A stretch of DNA of 64,000 nucleotides from Thermodesulfomicrobium sp. WS (GTDB lineage: Bacteria > Desulfobacterota > Desulfovibrionia > Desulfovibrionales > Desulfomicrobiaceae), in NCBI RefSeq assembly GCF_027925145.1, contig NZ_AP027130.1, positions 1,240,001 through 1,304,000 on the forward strand, written 5' to 3'. The first letter of the stretch is position 1. Every line of letters begins with the position of its first letter. Shown one piece after another: positions 17,323-25,520 of this stretch. The notes below the pieces were generated by a model. The model was given only the letters and a program-made list of their open reading frames with translations, was not told the origin of the DNA and made no database searches. A program made the translations under genes and the position numbers.

Positions 17323-18431
17323 CGCGGTCGCTCCACGCGGGTAAGGGCCCTGGCGTACACCTCCATGGTGGCCGCAAGGAACGTCTCGCTGGTGAGCTCC
17401 GGCAGGCGTTGGTCTTGGAGGTCGCGCAGGCGCAGGCGAAAATCCGCGTCCATGGCCTTTTCGATGCGCTGCGCCCAGGCCGCCACGTCCCCCGGCGGCA
17501 CCAGGGCCTCGGGGGCAAAGAGGTCCGGCAGCACGCCCACGGTGCTCGCCAGGGTCGGCACACCGCAGGCCATCCATTCCAGGGCGGCGCGGGCGATGGC
17601 CTCGGACCACAGGGAGGGGACCACCGCCAGGTCCACGGCGTTGAGGTACTCCGCCACCGGCTCCACGCGGCCGGTGATGGTGACTGCGGCGTCCAGACCG
17701 GCTGCGCGGATCCAGTCCTGCACCGTGGCCTCGGCAAGGGCGGAGGAAAAGCCGAGGAGCAGCAGGCGCAGGTGCCTGTGGCCGCGGTGATGGAGGATCC
17801 GGAGGGCCTCGATGATCTCGCGCTGGCCCTTGACCGTATCCAGGCGGCCCAAGAGCCCGAGCACCAGGTGGTCTTCGGTGAAGCCGAGCTCGGCCCGTAC
17901 ACGCTTTCGGGCTTCGGGGTTGGGGAAGAAGGTCTCGGTGTCCACGCCGCCGAGGATACAGAAGATGCGCTCGCGCGGCAGCCCCATGGCGAGAAAGCGC
18001 CGGGTGGTGGCGGAATTGGTGCTGATCACGGCGTCCGCCTGCAGATGGAGCCAGCGGTTGATGGGGTCGTTTTTGGGGGGGCGCTGATCGCCGCGGGTGC
18101 GGATGAGGGCGAAGTCCCGGCGCAGGCGGCGCAGGGCGGCCCACATCCAGAAGTGCTCCCCCCGGTGGCAATTGACCACCTGGGGGCAAAAGCGCGAGGT
18201 GAGTTCGCCGATGGCGCGGGCCAGGCGCGCCGTGCCCCAGGGGGTGCGGGTATTGTGGTCCAGACGGACCAAGGATAGGCCGCGCTTCTTTCCTGCCGCC
18301 TCGGCCAGGGTGCCGGGGAGGACCGCCACGCGCACCTGGTGGCCGGCGGCTTGCTGCAGGCGGGCCAGCTCCATGGCATACCAGACCGTGGCGTTGAACC
18401 AGCGTACATTGGCGATGTGGAGGATACGCAC
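17319..18431 (-). CDS. Glycosyltransferase family 4
   Basis: 370 aa, starting at a GTG (18431) with CGGAGACC upstream; the protein begins VRILHIANVRWFN. GT4 features: the loop for the acceptor (ATVWYAMELARLQ), DAVISTNSATTRRFLAMG, GGVDTETFFPN, LLGRLDTVKGQREIIEAL, and the donor-site motif EAIARAALEWMACGVP with Glu pairs. First gene of the envelope glycosyltransferase operon. Its start codon is separated from the start of the divergent GT2 gene by a single base, so promoter elements for each must lie inside the other gene. Confidence 0.85.
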   Translation of the reverse strand: MRILHIANVRWFNATVWYAMELARLQQAAGHQVRVAVLPGTLAEAAGKKRGLSLVRLDHNTRTPWGTARLARAIGELTSRFCPQVVNCHRGEHFWMWAALRRLRRDFALIRTRGDQRPPKNDPINRWLHLQADAVISTNSATTRRFLAMGLPRERIFCILGGVDTETFFPNPEARKRVRAELGFTEDHLVLGLLGRLDTVKGQREIIEALRILHHRGHRHLRLLLLGFSSALAEATVQDWIRAAGLDAAVTITGRVEPVAEYLNAVDLAVVPSLWSEAIARAALEWMACGVPTLASTVGVLPDLFAPEALVPPGDVAAWAQRIEKAMDADFRLRLRDLQDQRLPELTSETFLAATMEVYARALTRVERPR

Positions 18432-18432
18432 T

Positions 18433-19266
18433 GTGGTCTCCGTGATTCTTCCGGTCCGCAATCGTGCCGCGGTGGTGGAGCGCGCGGTGCGCTCCGTGTG
18501 GGCGCAGACCTGGCAGGACTGGGAGCTTGTGGCCGTGGACGACGGTTCCGACGACGCCACCCGTACCGTGCTGGAGGACCTGGCGGCCCAGGAGCCCCGG
18601 ATGCGGGTGCTGGTCACCCCGCCGCGTGGGGTGAGCCATGCCCGCAACCGGGGGGTGGAGGCAAGCGCCGGCGCGTGGATCGCCTTCTTGGATTCCGACG
18701 ACCTGTGGCTGCCGCGCAAATTGGAGGCGCAGATGCGCTTTGTGGCGGACTCGGGGTTTTCGGCCTGCCAGACCGAAGAGATCTGGATCCGCCACGGCCG
18801 GCGGGTGAATCCGTGCCGCAAGCACGCCAAGCCTGCGGGATGGTTTTTGGAGCGGGCCGTGGCGCTCTGCCTGATCAGCCCGTCGTGCGTGCTCTTTTCC
18901 CGCGCCCTCTGGGAGCAGGTGGGGCCGTTCGACGAGGACCTGCCGGCGTGCGAGGACTACGCCTTGTGGCTGCGGCTGCTCCTCGTGGCCCCGGTGGGGC
19001 TTGTGCCCCAGGCCTTGGTGGTCAAGACCGGCGGCCATGCGGATCAGCTCTCCCGCCTTTTCGTGGGGCAGGACCGGTTCCGCCTGGAAGGCCTGCGCCG
19101 GGCCCTTGCCCGGGCGCAGCGCGCCGAAGACCGCCGCATCCTGGCTGCGGAAATGGTGCGCCGCGGCCGCATCTACCAGGCAGGCTGCCTCAAACACGGC
19201 CTGGTGGACGAGGCCGTGCTCGTCGGCCAGTGGATGGATGCGGCCCGCGCCGGCAAGGAGGCTTAG
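18433..19266 (+). CDS. Glycosyltransferase family 2
   Basis: 277 aa from the GTG at 18433, chosen for the GGAGG at 18419-18423, 9 nt ahead; an ATG at 18415 lacks a ribosome site. The GT-A fold shows SVILPVRNRAAVVERAV at the N-terminus, VAVDDGSDDATR near 35 and the metal-binding FLDSDDLW near 90, followed by an ED-type acidic pair (ACEDYALWLRL). It is probably a cytoplasmic-face enzyme adding a sugar to LPS core or another glycan. Divergent from the GT4/GT9 operon and likely co-functional. Its stop codon lies inside a 36-bp segment duplicated from the end of the next gene. Confidence 0.87.
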   Translation: MVSVILPVRNRAAVVERAVRSVWAQTWQDWELVAVDDGSDDATRTVLEDLAAQEPRMRVLVTPPRGVSHARNRGVEASAGAWIAFLDSDDLWLPRKLEAQMRFVADSGFSACQTEEIWIRHGRRVNPCRKHAKPAGWFLERAVALCLISPSCVLFSRALWEQVGPFDEDLPACEDYALWLRLLLVAPVGLVPQALVVKTGGHADQLSRLFVGQDRFRLEGLRRALARAQRAEDRRILAAEMVRRGRIYQAGCLKHGLVDEAVLVGQWMDAARAGKEA

Positions 19267-19366
19267 GGGCCGATCTCCCGCTTGGTGATGGCCTCCTGCC
19301 CCTGGCGCTGCTCCTGCGCCTGCCGTTCCCGGCTTAGGCGCCGATCTCCCGCTTGGTGATGGCCTC
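19260..19366. repeat. 36-bp direct repeat (one mismatch) at the GT2/moaE convergent junction
   Basis: 19260-19295 and 19331-19366 match at 35 of 36 positions (core GCCGATCTCCCGCTTGGTGA) with a 71-bp period and an unrelated 35-bp insert. The right copy is the true 3' end of the MoaE-like gene, including its stop; the left copy contains the GT2 stop codon. This is best read as a short segmental duplication or recombination scar. Confidence 0.9.
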
Positions 19367-19696
19367 GGCCTTGATGCGGTCGAGGAGCTCCGCCAGGGCG
19401 GGCTTGACGTTTTCGCGGACGTCTCCGGCCACGATGAGAAAGAGCAGGTCGTCACCCACCTGCAGCACTCCTTCCTTGGCCTCCACCACGACGCGGAAGA
19501 TGCCGGGCCGGGCTTCGATTTCCTTGCGGATGGCCTCGATCTTGGCGCGGTCCGGATGGACTTCCACCTGGGTGACGGCCGCGCCGTCCTTGCGCGACCA
19601 GGCGCGGACCACGCCGTTATGCACGAGGATCATGCCCACGTGCTCGGCGAAGCCGGGTTCCTGCTTCAATTGGGCGATGGTGCGGGTGATGTCCAT
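19334..19696 (-). CDS. moaE: MoaE-like molybdopterin synthase large-subunit homologue
   Basis: 120 aa, shorter than the ~150 aa of classical MoaE. MoaE with MoaD converts precursor Z (cPMP) to molybdopterin. The match rests on GMILVHNGVVRAW near 20-33 and the C-terminal AGDVRENVKPALAELLDRIK with AEAITKRE, which place a Lys pair like the MoaE active site. The central HR-x-AF part is not clear, so the protein could be a divergent relative with another role. Downstream of the YcaO gene by 15 nt, probably co-transcribed. No moaD is visible nearby. Confidence 0.6.
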   Translation of the reverse strand: MDITRTIAQLKQEPGFAEHVGMILVHNGVVRAWSRKDGAAVTQVEVHPDRAKIEAIRKEIEARPGIFRVVVEAKEGVLQVGDDLLFLIVAGDVRENVKPALAELLDRIKAEAITKREIGA

Positions 19697-19711
19697 GATG
19701 CCTCCGTGGGT

Positions 19712-21430
19712 TCAGGGGAGTTCCGTGAGGTGCTGGCGGACAAAGTCCAGGCTGGGGTCGATGGTGAGCGCTCGGGTAAGGATTTGCCGGGCAAGGGTCG
19801 TATGGCCGAGAAGTTTGTGGCAGACGCCGAGATTGGCCAGGTCCATGACCGAGCCGCTGTCGAGCTCCAGGGCCAGCTCGAAATTGGCCGCTGCCGCGGC
19901 GTACTGGCTCTCTTTGAAGTAGGCCACGCCGCGCAGGTTGTAGTATTCCTTGACTTCAGGGCACGCGTCGATGGCCCGGTCCAGGATGGGGATGGCCTCG
20001 CTCCAATGCCCTTCCTGGGTGAGGGCGTAGGCCTGGTAGAAGGCGGCAAGTCCCCGGTCGTCGGCGTCTTCCTGCAGGGGTTCGGCCTGGGCGAAGAGCT
20101 GGGCCGCCCGGGGAAGATCTCCTTGCCGCAACGCCACGAGGCCGTGGAAAAAGGGCAGGTACGGCGCATCCGGCCACAAGGATTCCAGGGTCTGAAGTCC
20201 GGCCTTGGCGGCCTCGGGATCCACTTCCTCGGCCAAGACCCGGCCCACGAAAAGCCCTACCGACGCCCGGGGGGTGCGCTCGCGAAAGAGCAGTCCCGGG
20301 GCAAAGGTATAGGCCGTGGGAATGCCCAGGCGCGCATGGGTGGTGGCCACGGCCAGGGGAGGATGGCCGAGCTGGGCGAGCCCGCGCGCCAGGGTGCGCA
20401 GTTCCTCGGTGATGTCGTCGTGCGCGATATTGGGCAGGGTGTGGATGGAGACCAGGGGGCCTGCTTCCACCCAGGCGGTGTCTTCCAGACGGAAGAACTT
20501 GGGCAGCCCCGAGGCCTCGTAGTTGCTTTCAGTGATGAAATCCCCCGCCAGCTGCGCCACTTCCGTGAGCGCCCGGATGGCGGCCTTTTCGGGGGAGCTG
20601 GCAGTACCGGCGGTAAAGACGATCTCGCTTTGGAGTGGAAAGGTTGCCGGATCGTAGGCCAGGGCCGCCACGGTGGGTACGGGCATGCCCAGGGAAAAGT
20701 CCTTGAGCCAGACCCGGACTCCGGCAGCGGCGAACTTGGCGAGCAGCTCCCGCAGAACCGGATCCGTGGCGCTTTGGGGGTCGATGGTGGGCGTTTGCGG
20801 GCGGGTACGGTCCCACAGGCAGCACACGTGGCGTTCCACCAGTTCGCACACTCCCTGAAGGATCGCTTCTTCCATGGAGTTGCCCGCGCAGGAGCCGTTG
20901 AACTCATTGAGCTTCTTGAACCAGGTGATGGGCACCCACAGCGGACGCTCGCCGGCGAGGTCCGTTGCCTCGGCAAAGCGCCAGGGCACCAGGTCCAACG
21001 CAGCGCGTGCCGATTGCGCTGAGGCGGGGTCGGCCACGGAATGGAGGATCCATTCCACAGGGATGAGGTCTTTGCCGAAGCGGGCTTCGGCTTCGGACCA
21101 GGTGAGGCTGGGCACGTCGGCGTCTTCCCAGAAACTGAAAAAGCTGAAGCGCTCCACGAGCTCCATGAGGGCCGAGGCTTCGGCCTGTGCGGGCGAGGAG
21201 CCTTTGCCCATCTGTTTGCGGGTGGGCATGATCTTTCGGGCATGCTCGCCGCAGACGGACATGTACACAGGGATCCCCAAGCGTCCGGTGTCCACACGGC
21301 GGGTTTCGGCCAGGACGTGCAGACCGCTCTGGGCCAGGGCGGCGCGGACCTCGGCCACGGTCTGGGCCGGGTCGCGGGTCTTGTCCAGGTCAGTGGTGAA
21401 GCCTTTGGGGCAGGGGCGAAGCTGGATCAT
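19712..21430 (-). CDS. YcaO-domain protein with C-terminal TPR repeats
   Basis: 572 aa. YcaO domains bind ATP and activate amide backbones, making azolines/thioamides in some peptides or assisting other modifications. Residues 1-390 carry the ATP-site motifs: SALMELVERFS (S-x3-E-x2-ER, about 87-97) and QGVCELVERH (about 195-205), plus a YDPATFPLQ region. Residues about 410-565 form four or five tetratricopeptide units (FFHGLVALRQGDLPRAA, YNLRGVAYFKESQYAAAAAN). Upstream is the tRNA terminator; there is no good ribosome site at the ATG. No precursor peptide or dehydrogenase is adjacent, so a RiPP role is unsupported. Confidence 0.88.
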   Translation of the reverse strand: MIQLRPCPKGFTTDLDKTRDPAQTVAEVRAALAQSGLHVLAETRRVDTGRLGIPVYMSVCGEHARKIMPTRKQMGKGSSPAQAEASALMELVERFSFFSFWEDADVPSLTWSEAEARFGKDLIPVEWILHSVADPASAQSARAALDLVPWRFAEATDLAGERPLWVPITWFKKLNEFNGSCAGNSMEEAILQGVCELVERHVCCLWDRTRPQTPTIDPQSATDPVLRELLAKFAAAGVRVWLKDFSLGMPVPTVAALAYDPATFPLQSEIVFTAGTASSPEKAAIRALTEVAQLAGDFITESNYEASGLPKFFRLEDTAWVEAGPLVSIHTLPNIAHDDITEELRTLARGLAQLGHPPLAVATTHARLGIPTAYTFAPGLLFRERTPRASVGLFVGRVLAEEVDPEAAKAGLQTLESLWPDAPYLPFFHGLVALRQGDLPRAAQLFAQAEPLQEDADDRGLAAFYQAYALTQEGHWSEAIPILDRAIDACPEVKEYYNLRGVAYFKESQYAAAAANFELALELDSGSVMDLANLGVCHKLLGHTTLARQILTRALTIDPSLDFVRQHLTELP

Positions 21431-21456
21431 ATAAGTCTGCTTTGGTTGGAGGAGAC

Positions 21457-21480
21457 AAAAAAAGGCCAGCGATGCTGGCC
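21457..21480 (-). terminator. Intrinsic terminator of the tRNA Gly-Cys-Gly cluster
   Basis: On the minus strand a 7-bp perfect stem GGCCAGC/GCTGGCC with an ATC loop is followed by seven T, immediately after the distal tRNA-Gly. It separates the tRNA/cbi transcript from the YcaO gene. Confidence 0.88.
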
Positions 21481-21494
21481 TCCAATCTTTTATG

Positions 21495-21569
<75 letters not shown>

Positions 21570-21575
21570 TCGGCG

Positions 21576-21650
<75 letters not shown>

Positions 21651-21656
21651 TTGATG

Positions 21657-21731
<75 letters not shown>

Positions 21732-21748
21732 TCAACGGAGGTCGGTGT

Positions 21749-22543
21749 TTATAGAGCCTCGGCACCAGTGTCAACCGGATTTTTGTCGAATGTTCCCGGA
21801 TTGTTGTCTGAGGGCGTGGCGGGATAGTACCCTCGGGGCGTCAGCACGTGCCTGCCCACCAGGCGCGAGGAGGAGCTTCCCACCAGCACGATGGTGCGCA
21901 TGTCCACGCCGTGGGCGGTGGCCTTGGCGATGGTGGTGGTCCAGATGGTCTCCCCCTGCCGGTAGGCGTTGCGCACAAACCCCACGGGCGTGGTTGGCGG
22001 ACGGTGGGCGGCGAGGATGCGCAGGGCTTCGGGGAGCAAGGTGGTGCGCCGGGTGGAGCAGGGGTTGTAGAGCACGGTGACGAAGTCGGCCTGGGCCGCG
22101 GCGAGGAGGCGGCGGCGGATGGTCGCTTCCGGGGTGAGCAGGTCCGAGAGGGAGATGACGGCAAAGTCGTGGGTGAGCGGCGCCCCGAGCCTGGCCGCGG
22201 CTGCAGCCAGGGCCGGGATGCCGGGGATCACCTCCCAGGGGATCTGCGCATGGCAGCCGCGGCGCTCCATGGTCTCGAGGATGAGCCCGGCCATACCGTA
22301 GATGCCGGCATCCCCCGAGGAGACCACGGCCGTGGCCGTGCCGTGCCGGGCGTGATCCACCGCGGCCTCGGCCCGGGCGCGTTCCTGACGCATGGGGGTC
22401 TCGACGATGGTTTTGCCCACAAGGAGCTCCGCAGGCACGAGGTCCAGATAGGTCCCGTAGCCCACGATGGCCTGGGCCCGGCTCAGGGCGTCTCGGGCAA
22501 GGGGGGGCAGAAGGCTTGGGTCTCCAGGTCCGAGTCCCACCAC
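21749..22543 (-). CDS. cbiH: Precorrin-3B/cobalt-precorrin-3 C17-methyltransferase
   Basis: About 264 aa. The start is uncertain: GTG codons at 22543 and 22540 put VVGLGPGDPSLLPP at the N-terminus, inside the 3' end of cbiFG, but no ribosome site is evident. The enzyme methylates C17 and drives ring contraction. Family motifs: GYGTYLDLVP, SSGDAGIYGMAGLILE, VIPGIPALAAAAARLGAPLTHDFAVISLSDLL, LYNPCSTRR and the C-terminal TPRGYYP. Last gene of the cbiD operon, directly ahead of the tRNA cluster. Confidence 0.93.
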   Translation of the reverse strand: MVGLGPGDPSLLPPLARDALSRAQAIVGYGTYLDLVPAELLVGKTIVETPMRQERARAEAAVDHARHGTATAVVSSGDAGIYGMAGLILETMERRGCHAQIPWEVIPGIPALAAAAARLGAPLTHDFAVISLSDLLTPEATIRRRLLAAAQADFVTVLYNPCSTRRTTLLPEALRILAAHRPPTTPVGFVRNAYRQGETIWTTTIAKATAHGVDMRTIVLVGSSSSRLVGRHVLTPRGYYPATPSDNNPGTFDKNPVDTGAEAL

Positions 22544-24333
22544 CCACAGGGGAGCTGGGCTGCGGCCACTGTCACCGGGCCGTGGATGGTCTTGGGGATG
22601 CGCAACCTGGCTTGGGGATGGCTGGCAAGGGCTGCAGCTTCGCATACGCTGGATACTCCCATGTGCTGGTAGACCCGCGCCGAAGGATGGGGCGCGGGCT
22701 GGGCAGAAAGGACGTCTGGGGGAAAGCACCGAAAAGGGACACCAAGGCTGCGTGCGGCCTCGTGCAGCCCCGGCTCCTGGGCCTTGGCGTCGATGCTGCA
22801 CACCAGGGCCACGGCTTTGGGACTGAGGCCGTGGGCGCCGAGGGTGGCGGTGATGGCCTTCAGGATGTGACTGGCGGGCACACCGCGGCGGCAGCCCACG
22901 CCGATGGCCAGGCACGGGGGATGCAGGCGCAGGGCCGAGGCAGCGGTGGTCTCCGGCCCCACCCAGATGGCCGCAGCCTCCGGGGCGTCTGCCGGGGTGA
23001 GCAATGAACGGGCGTTTTCGGGAAGCTTCAGCCACCCTTCAGGGTCCCACAGGGCAAGGCGCTGGCCTTCCAGCCACGCCCCCTGCGTCCGGGCCAGGGC
23101 TTCGGGGTTGCCGATGGCAAGGCCGCTTTCGCGGGCAAGGAGGTCCAGGGCCGGGGTGCCGGTGCTCTCCGAAGCGGTGGTGATGACTTCCGTTGCCCCC
23201 AGGATCCGGGCCGCCGCTGAGGCCAGGGCGTTGGCCCCGCCCAGATGGCCGCTGACGAGACTGACCACGAAGCGGCCGGATGGGTCGCAGACCACCACCG
23301 CCGGGTCCTGGGTCTTGGTGCGCAGGTGCGGGGCAATGGCGCGCACGGCAATGCCGGTAGCGCCCACGAAGATATGCCCGGCAAAGGCGCGCCAGCTCTG
23401 CGCCATGGTTTCGGCCAGGCGCGTCATCTTCTCCATCCCAGGGCCGGCCAGGCGCGTCGGGGCGAAGAGGGTGGCCGCAAGCTGGGCGCCGAGGCGCTGG
23501 GCGATGGCAATGCCTTGCGAGCAAAAGCTGTAGATGGCCACCGGCTCCGGCGGCTTCCTGGTGGTGCGTTTCCGAAAGCCGTGGGCAAAGCCGGGGTCGT
23601 AGAGCCGGGAGGCCGGGTGCGGGGTTTCGTGTCCCGGAAGCACCAAGAAGACGGTCTGGCGGGTGAGGCCGCGGGCATCGGTCGGCAGATCCTGGAGCGT
23701 GGTCTTGCGGATCTCTTCTTCCGGGTGTCCCACGCGGGCCGCCACCACCACGGGGGTTTGCGGAGGAAGTCCGGCGCGGCTGAGCTGTTGTGCCAGTTCC
23801 TCGGCCTTGGGGGCGGAGAGGTAGACGGCCATGGCCGCCCGGGAGCGGGCAAGCAGCGTCAGGTCCTCTGCCGCAGGCACGGGGGTGCGGCCGGGCAGGC
23901 GGGTGAGGATGAGGCTTTGCGGGCCTTCGGGCAGGGTGAAGGCGACCTTGGCCGCGGCTGCGGCGGCAAAGGCCGCGGAGACCCCGGGCACCACCTCCCA
24001 GGGGATGCCTTCGGCGTCCAGCAGGCGGGCCTGTTCCGGCACCGTGCCGTAGAGACTGGGGTCGCCGGTGTGCACCCGGGCGACCATGAGGCCGGCGTGG
24101 GCGGCCTCGGCCATGATCCGGTGGGTCTCCTCGAGGGTGAGGGGCGCGGAATCCACCAGGCGCGCCTCGGGCTTGGCCCCTTCAAGCACGGCGCGCGGCA
24201 CCAGGGAGCCAGCGTAGACGATGAGGTCGGCCAGGGCGATGACGCGCTGGCCGCGCACGGTGATGAGATCCGGTGCCCCGGGGCCGGCGCCCACGAAGAT
24301 CACCTTGCCGCGGCAAGGGGTGCGGTCGGTCAT
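22483..24333 (-). CDS. cbiFG: Bifunctional CbiF-CbiG: cobalt-precorrin-4 C11-methyltransferase / cobalt-precorrin-5A hydrolase
   Basis: 616 aa in one uninterrupted frame. Residues 1-255 are CbiF (VIFVGAGPGAPDLIT, VHTGDPSLYGTVPEQ, VVPGVSAAFAAAA), which methylates C11. Residues about 258-616 are CbiG (AIYSFCSQGIAIAQRLG, FVGATGIAVRAIAPHL, SLVSGHLGGANALA, then CLAIGVGCRRGVPASHI), which opens the ring A lactone and releases acetaldehyde. These enzymes act one after the other, so the fusion may channel the intermediate. Start overlaps cbiET by 4 nt; the end overlaps cbiH. Confidence 0.95.
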   Translation of the reverse strand: MTDRTPCRGKVIFVGAGPGAPDLITVRGQRVIALADLIVYAGSLVPRAVLEGAKPEARLVDSAPLTLEETHRIMAEAAHAGLMVARVHTGDPSLYGTVPEQARLLDAEGIPWEVVPGVSAAFAAAAAAKVAFTLPEGPQSLILTRLPGRTPVPAAEDLTLLARSRAAMAVYLSAPKAEELAQQLSRAGLPPQTPVVVAARVGHPEEEIRKTTLQDLPTDARGLTRQTVFLVLPGHETPHPASRLYDPGFAHGFRKRTTRKPPEPVAIYSFCSQGIAIAQRLGAQLAATLFAPTRLAGPGMEKMTRLAETMAQSWRAFAGHIFVGATGIAVRAIAPHLRTKTQDPAVVVCDPSGRFVVSLVSGHLGGANALASAAARILGATEVITTASESTGTPALDLLARESGLAIGNPEALARTQGAWLEGQRLALWDPEGWLKLPENARSLLTPADAPEAAAIWVGPETTAASALRLHPPCLAIGVGCRRGVPASHILKAITATLGAHGLSPKAVALVCSIDAKAQEPGLHEAARSLGVPFRCFPPDVLSAQPAPHPSARVYQHMGVSSVCEAAALASHPQARLRIPKTIHGPVTVAAAQLPCGWWDSDLETQAFCPPLPETP

Positions 24334-25520
24334 GCGGGCTTCTCCATGAGGGCGAGAAAGACGGGGTTGGCGGGCACCAGCCGCGTGCCGCCTGCCAGGG
24401 GCTCGGCGTGGCTGTGCTGGAGGTGGTGGAGGCTGAGGGTGAGACCCAGACGCGGGGCGTGCTGGCGAAGCATCTCCAGGACCTCCAGGCGGACGAAGCT
24501 TGCCACCATGCGGCCGCCCGGGCGCAGGCATTGGCGCAACACCTCCAGATTGCAGGCGGTGATGCCGCCGCCCCAGAAGATGTGGCTTGGGCGCGGCAGG
24601 GTGGGCGCGGTCTGGGCCATGGGGCCGGGGACGACCTCCACCATCCAGGCGCGGGCGTGGATGCGGTTGGTGTGGATGGCCGCCAGGCGCTGGGGAGAGT
24701 GCTCCAGGGCGAAGACCATGCCGTGGGAAATGCGCGCCGCGGCCTCCAGGGCCATGGTGCCGGCGCCGGCACCTGCGTCCCAGAACACGGCCTGCGGCCC
24801 TGGGGCAAGCAGGGCCATGGCCAGGGCGCGGGTGGCGGTCTTGGAGATGGTGCCGTCGTGGCTGAGGGGCACACCGTCCACGCTGGGCGCTGGCCCTGGG
24901 CCGAGGCGCTCTGCGAGCACCACGTTGGGCTGCCGGAAGGAGGCGTGGGCCGCCGCGGCTGGAGAAAGATGCTGGATGCGTTCCTCGGCAAGGCCCAGGC
25001 ATTCGCCCACGTGGAGTATGAAGGACTCATCCGCGCCGCGCTCGGCAAGGAGCGTCCCGATCCAGGCGGGATCGTGCTTGGGGTCGGTGAGGACGAAGCT
25101 CTCCTGGGCGTGGGTGAGGCTTGCCAGGAGGGCGAAGACGTCGTCCCTTCCGTGGAGACTGGTGACTCGCCACTTCCACCAGGGGCGCTTCAGGGCGGCG
25201 GCCAAAAGCTGCAGGCAGGCAGGCGCTGGGTGCACGGTGGTGGGGCATTGGCAAAGATGGGGAAGCAGGGAGGCGCCGAGGCCGAAGAACAGGGGATCGC
25301 CGTTGGCCACAACGACGATGCCTTGGCCTTGCGTGGAGAGCTCCCGCAGCTGGCGTCCCAGGGCCGCCATGTCCCGGCCCATGGGCAGGCGTTTTTCCTC
25401 GGGGACGCCCAGGGCGTCCAGGATGGCCGGGGCCCCTGCCACGTGCGCCGCGGTCCTCAGGAGCTCTGCGTCTTCGGCGGGCAGCGTCTTTCCCGCAGCG
25501 ATGCCGACAAGATGGATCAT
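24330..25520 (-). CDS. cbiET: Bifunctional CbiE-CbiT: cobalt-precorrin-7 C5-methyltransferase / cobalt-precorrin-6B C15-methyltransferase
   Basis: 396 aa, the CobL-type fusion. CbiE (1-~200) begins MIHLVGIAAGKTLPAEDAEL and has VVVANGDPLFFGLGASLL. CbiT (~215-396) is a Rossmann methyltransferase with GTISKTATRALAMALLAPGP and the SAM loop WDAGAGAGTMALEAA. The pair methylates C5 and C15 and decarboxylates the C12 acetate. It overlaps cbiD and cbiFG by 4 nt each. The start at MIHLVG removes a long upstream open stretch that is antisense-like Pro/Arg-rich sequence. Confidence 0.95.
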   Translation of the reverse strand: MIHLVGIAAGKTLPAEDAELLRTAAHVAGAPAILDALGVPEEKRLPMGRDMAALGRQLRELSTQGQGIVVVANGDPLFFGLGASLLPHLCQCPTTVHPAPACLQLLAAALKRPWWKWRVTSLHGRDDVFALLASLTHAQESFVLTDPKHDPAWIGTLLAERGADESFILHVGECLGLAEERIQHLSPAAAAHASFRQPNVVLAERLGPGPAPSVDGVPLSHDGTISKTATRALAMALLAPGPQAVFWDAGAGAGTMALEAAARISHGMVFALEHSPQRLAAIHTNRIHARAWMVEVVPGPMAQTAPTLPRPSHIFWGGGITACNLEVLRQCLRPGGRMVASFVRLEVLEMLRQHAPRLGLTLSLHHLQHSHAEPLAGGTRLVPANPVFLALMEKPA

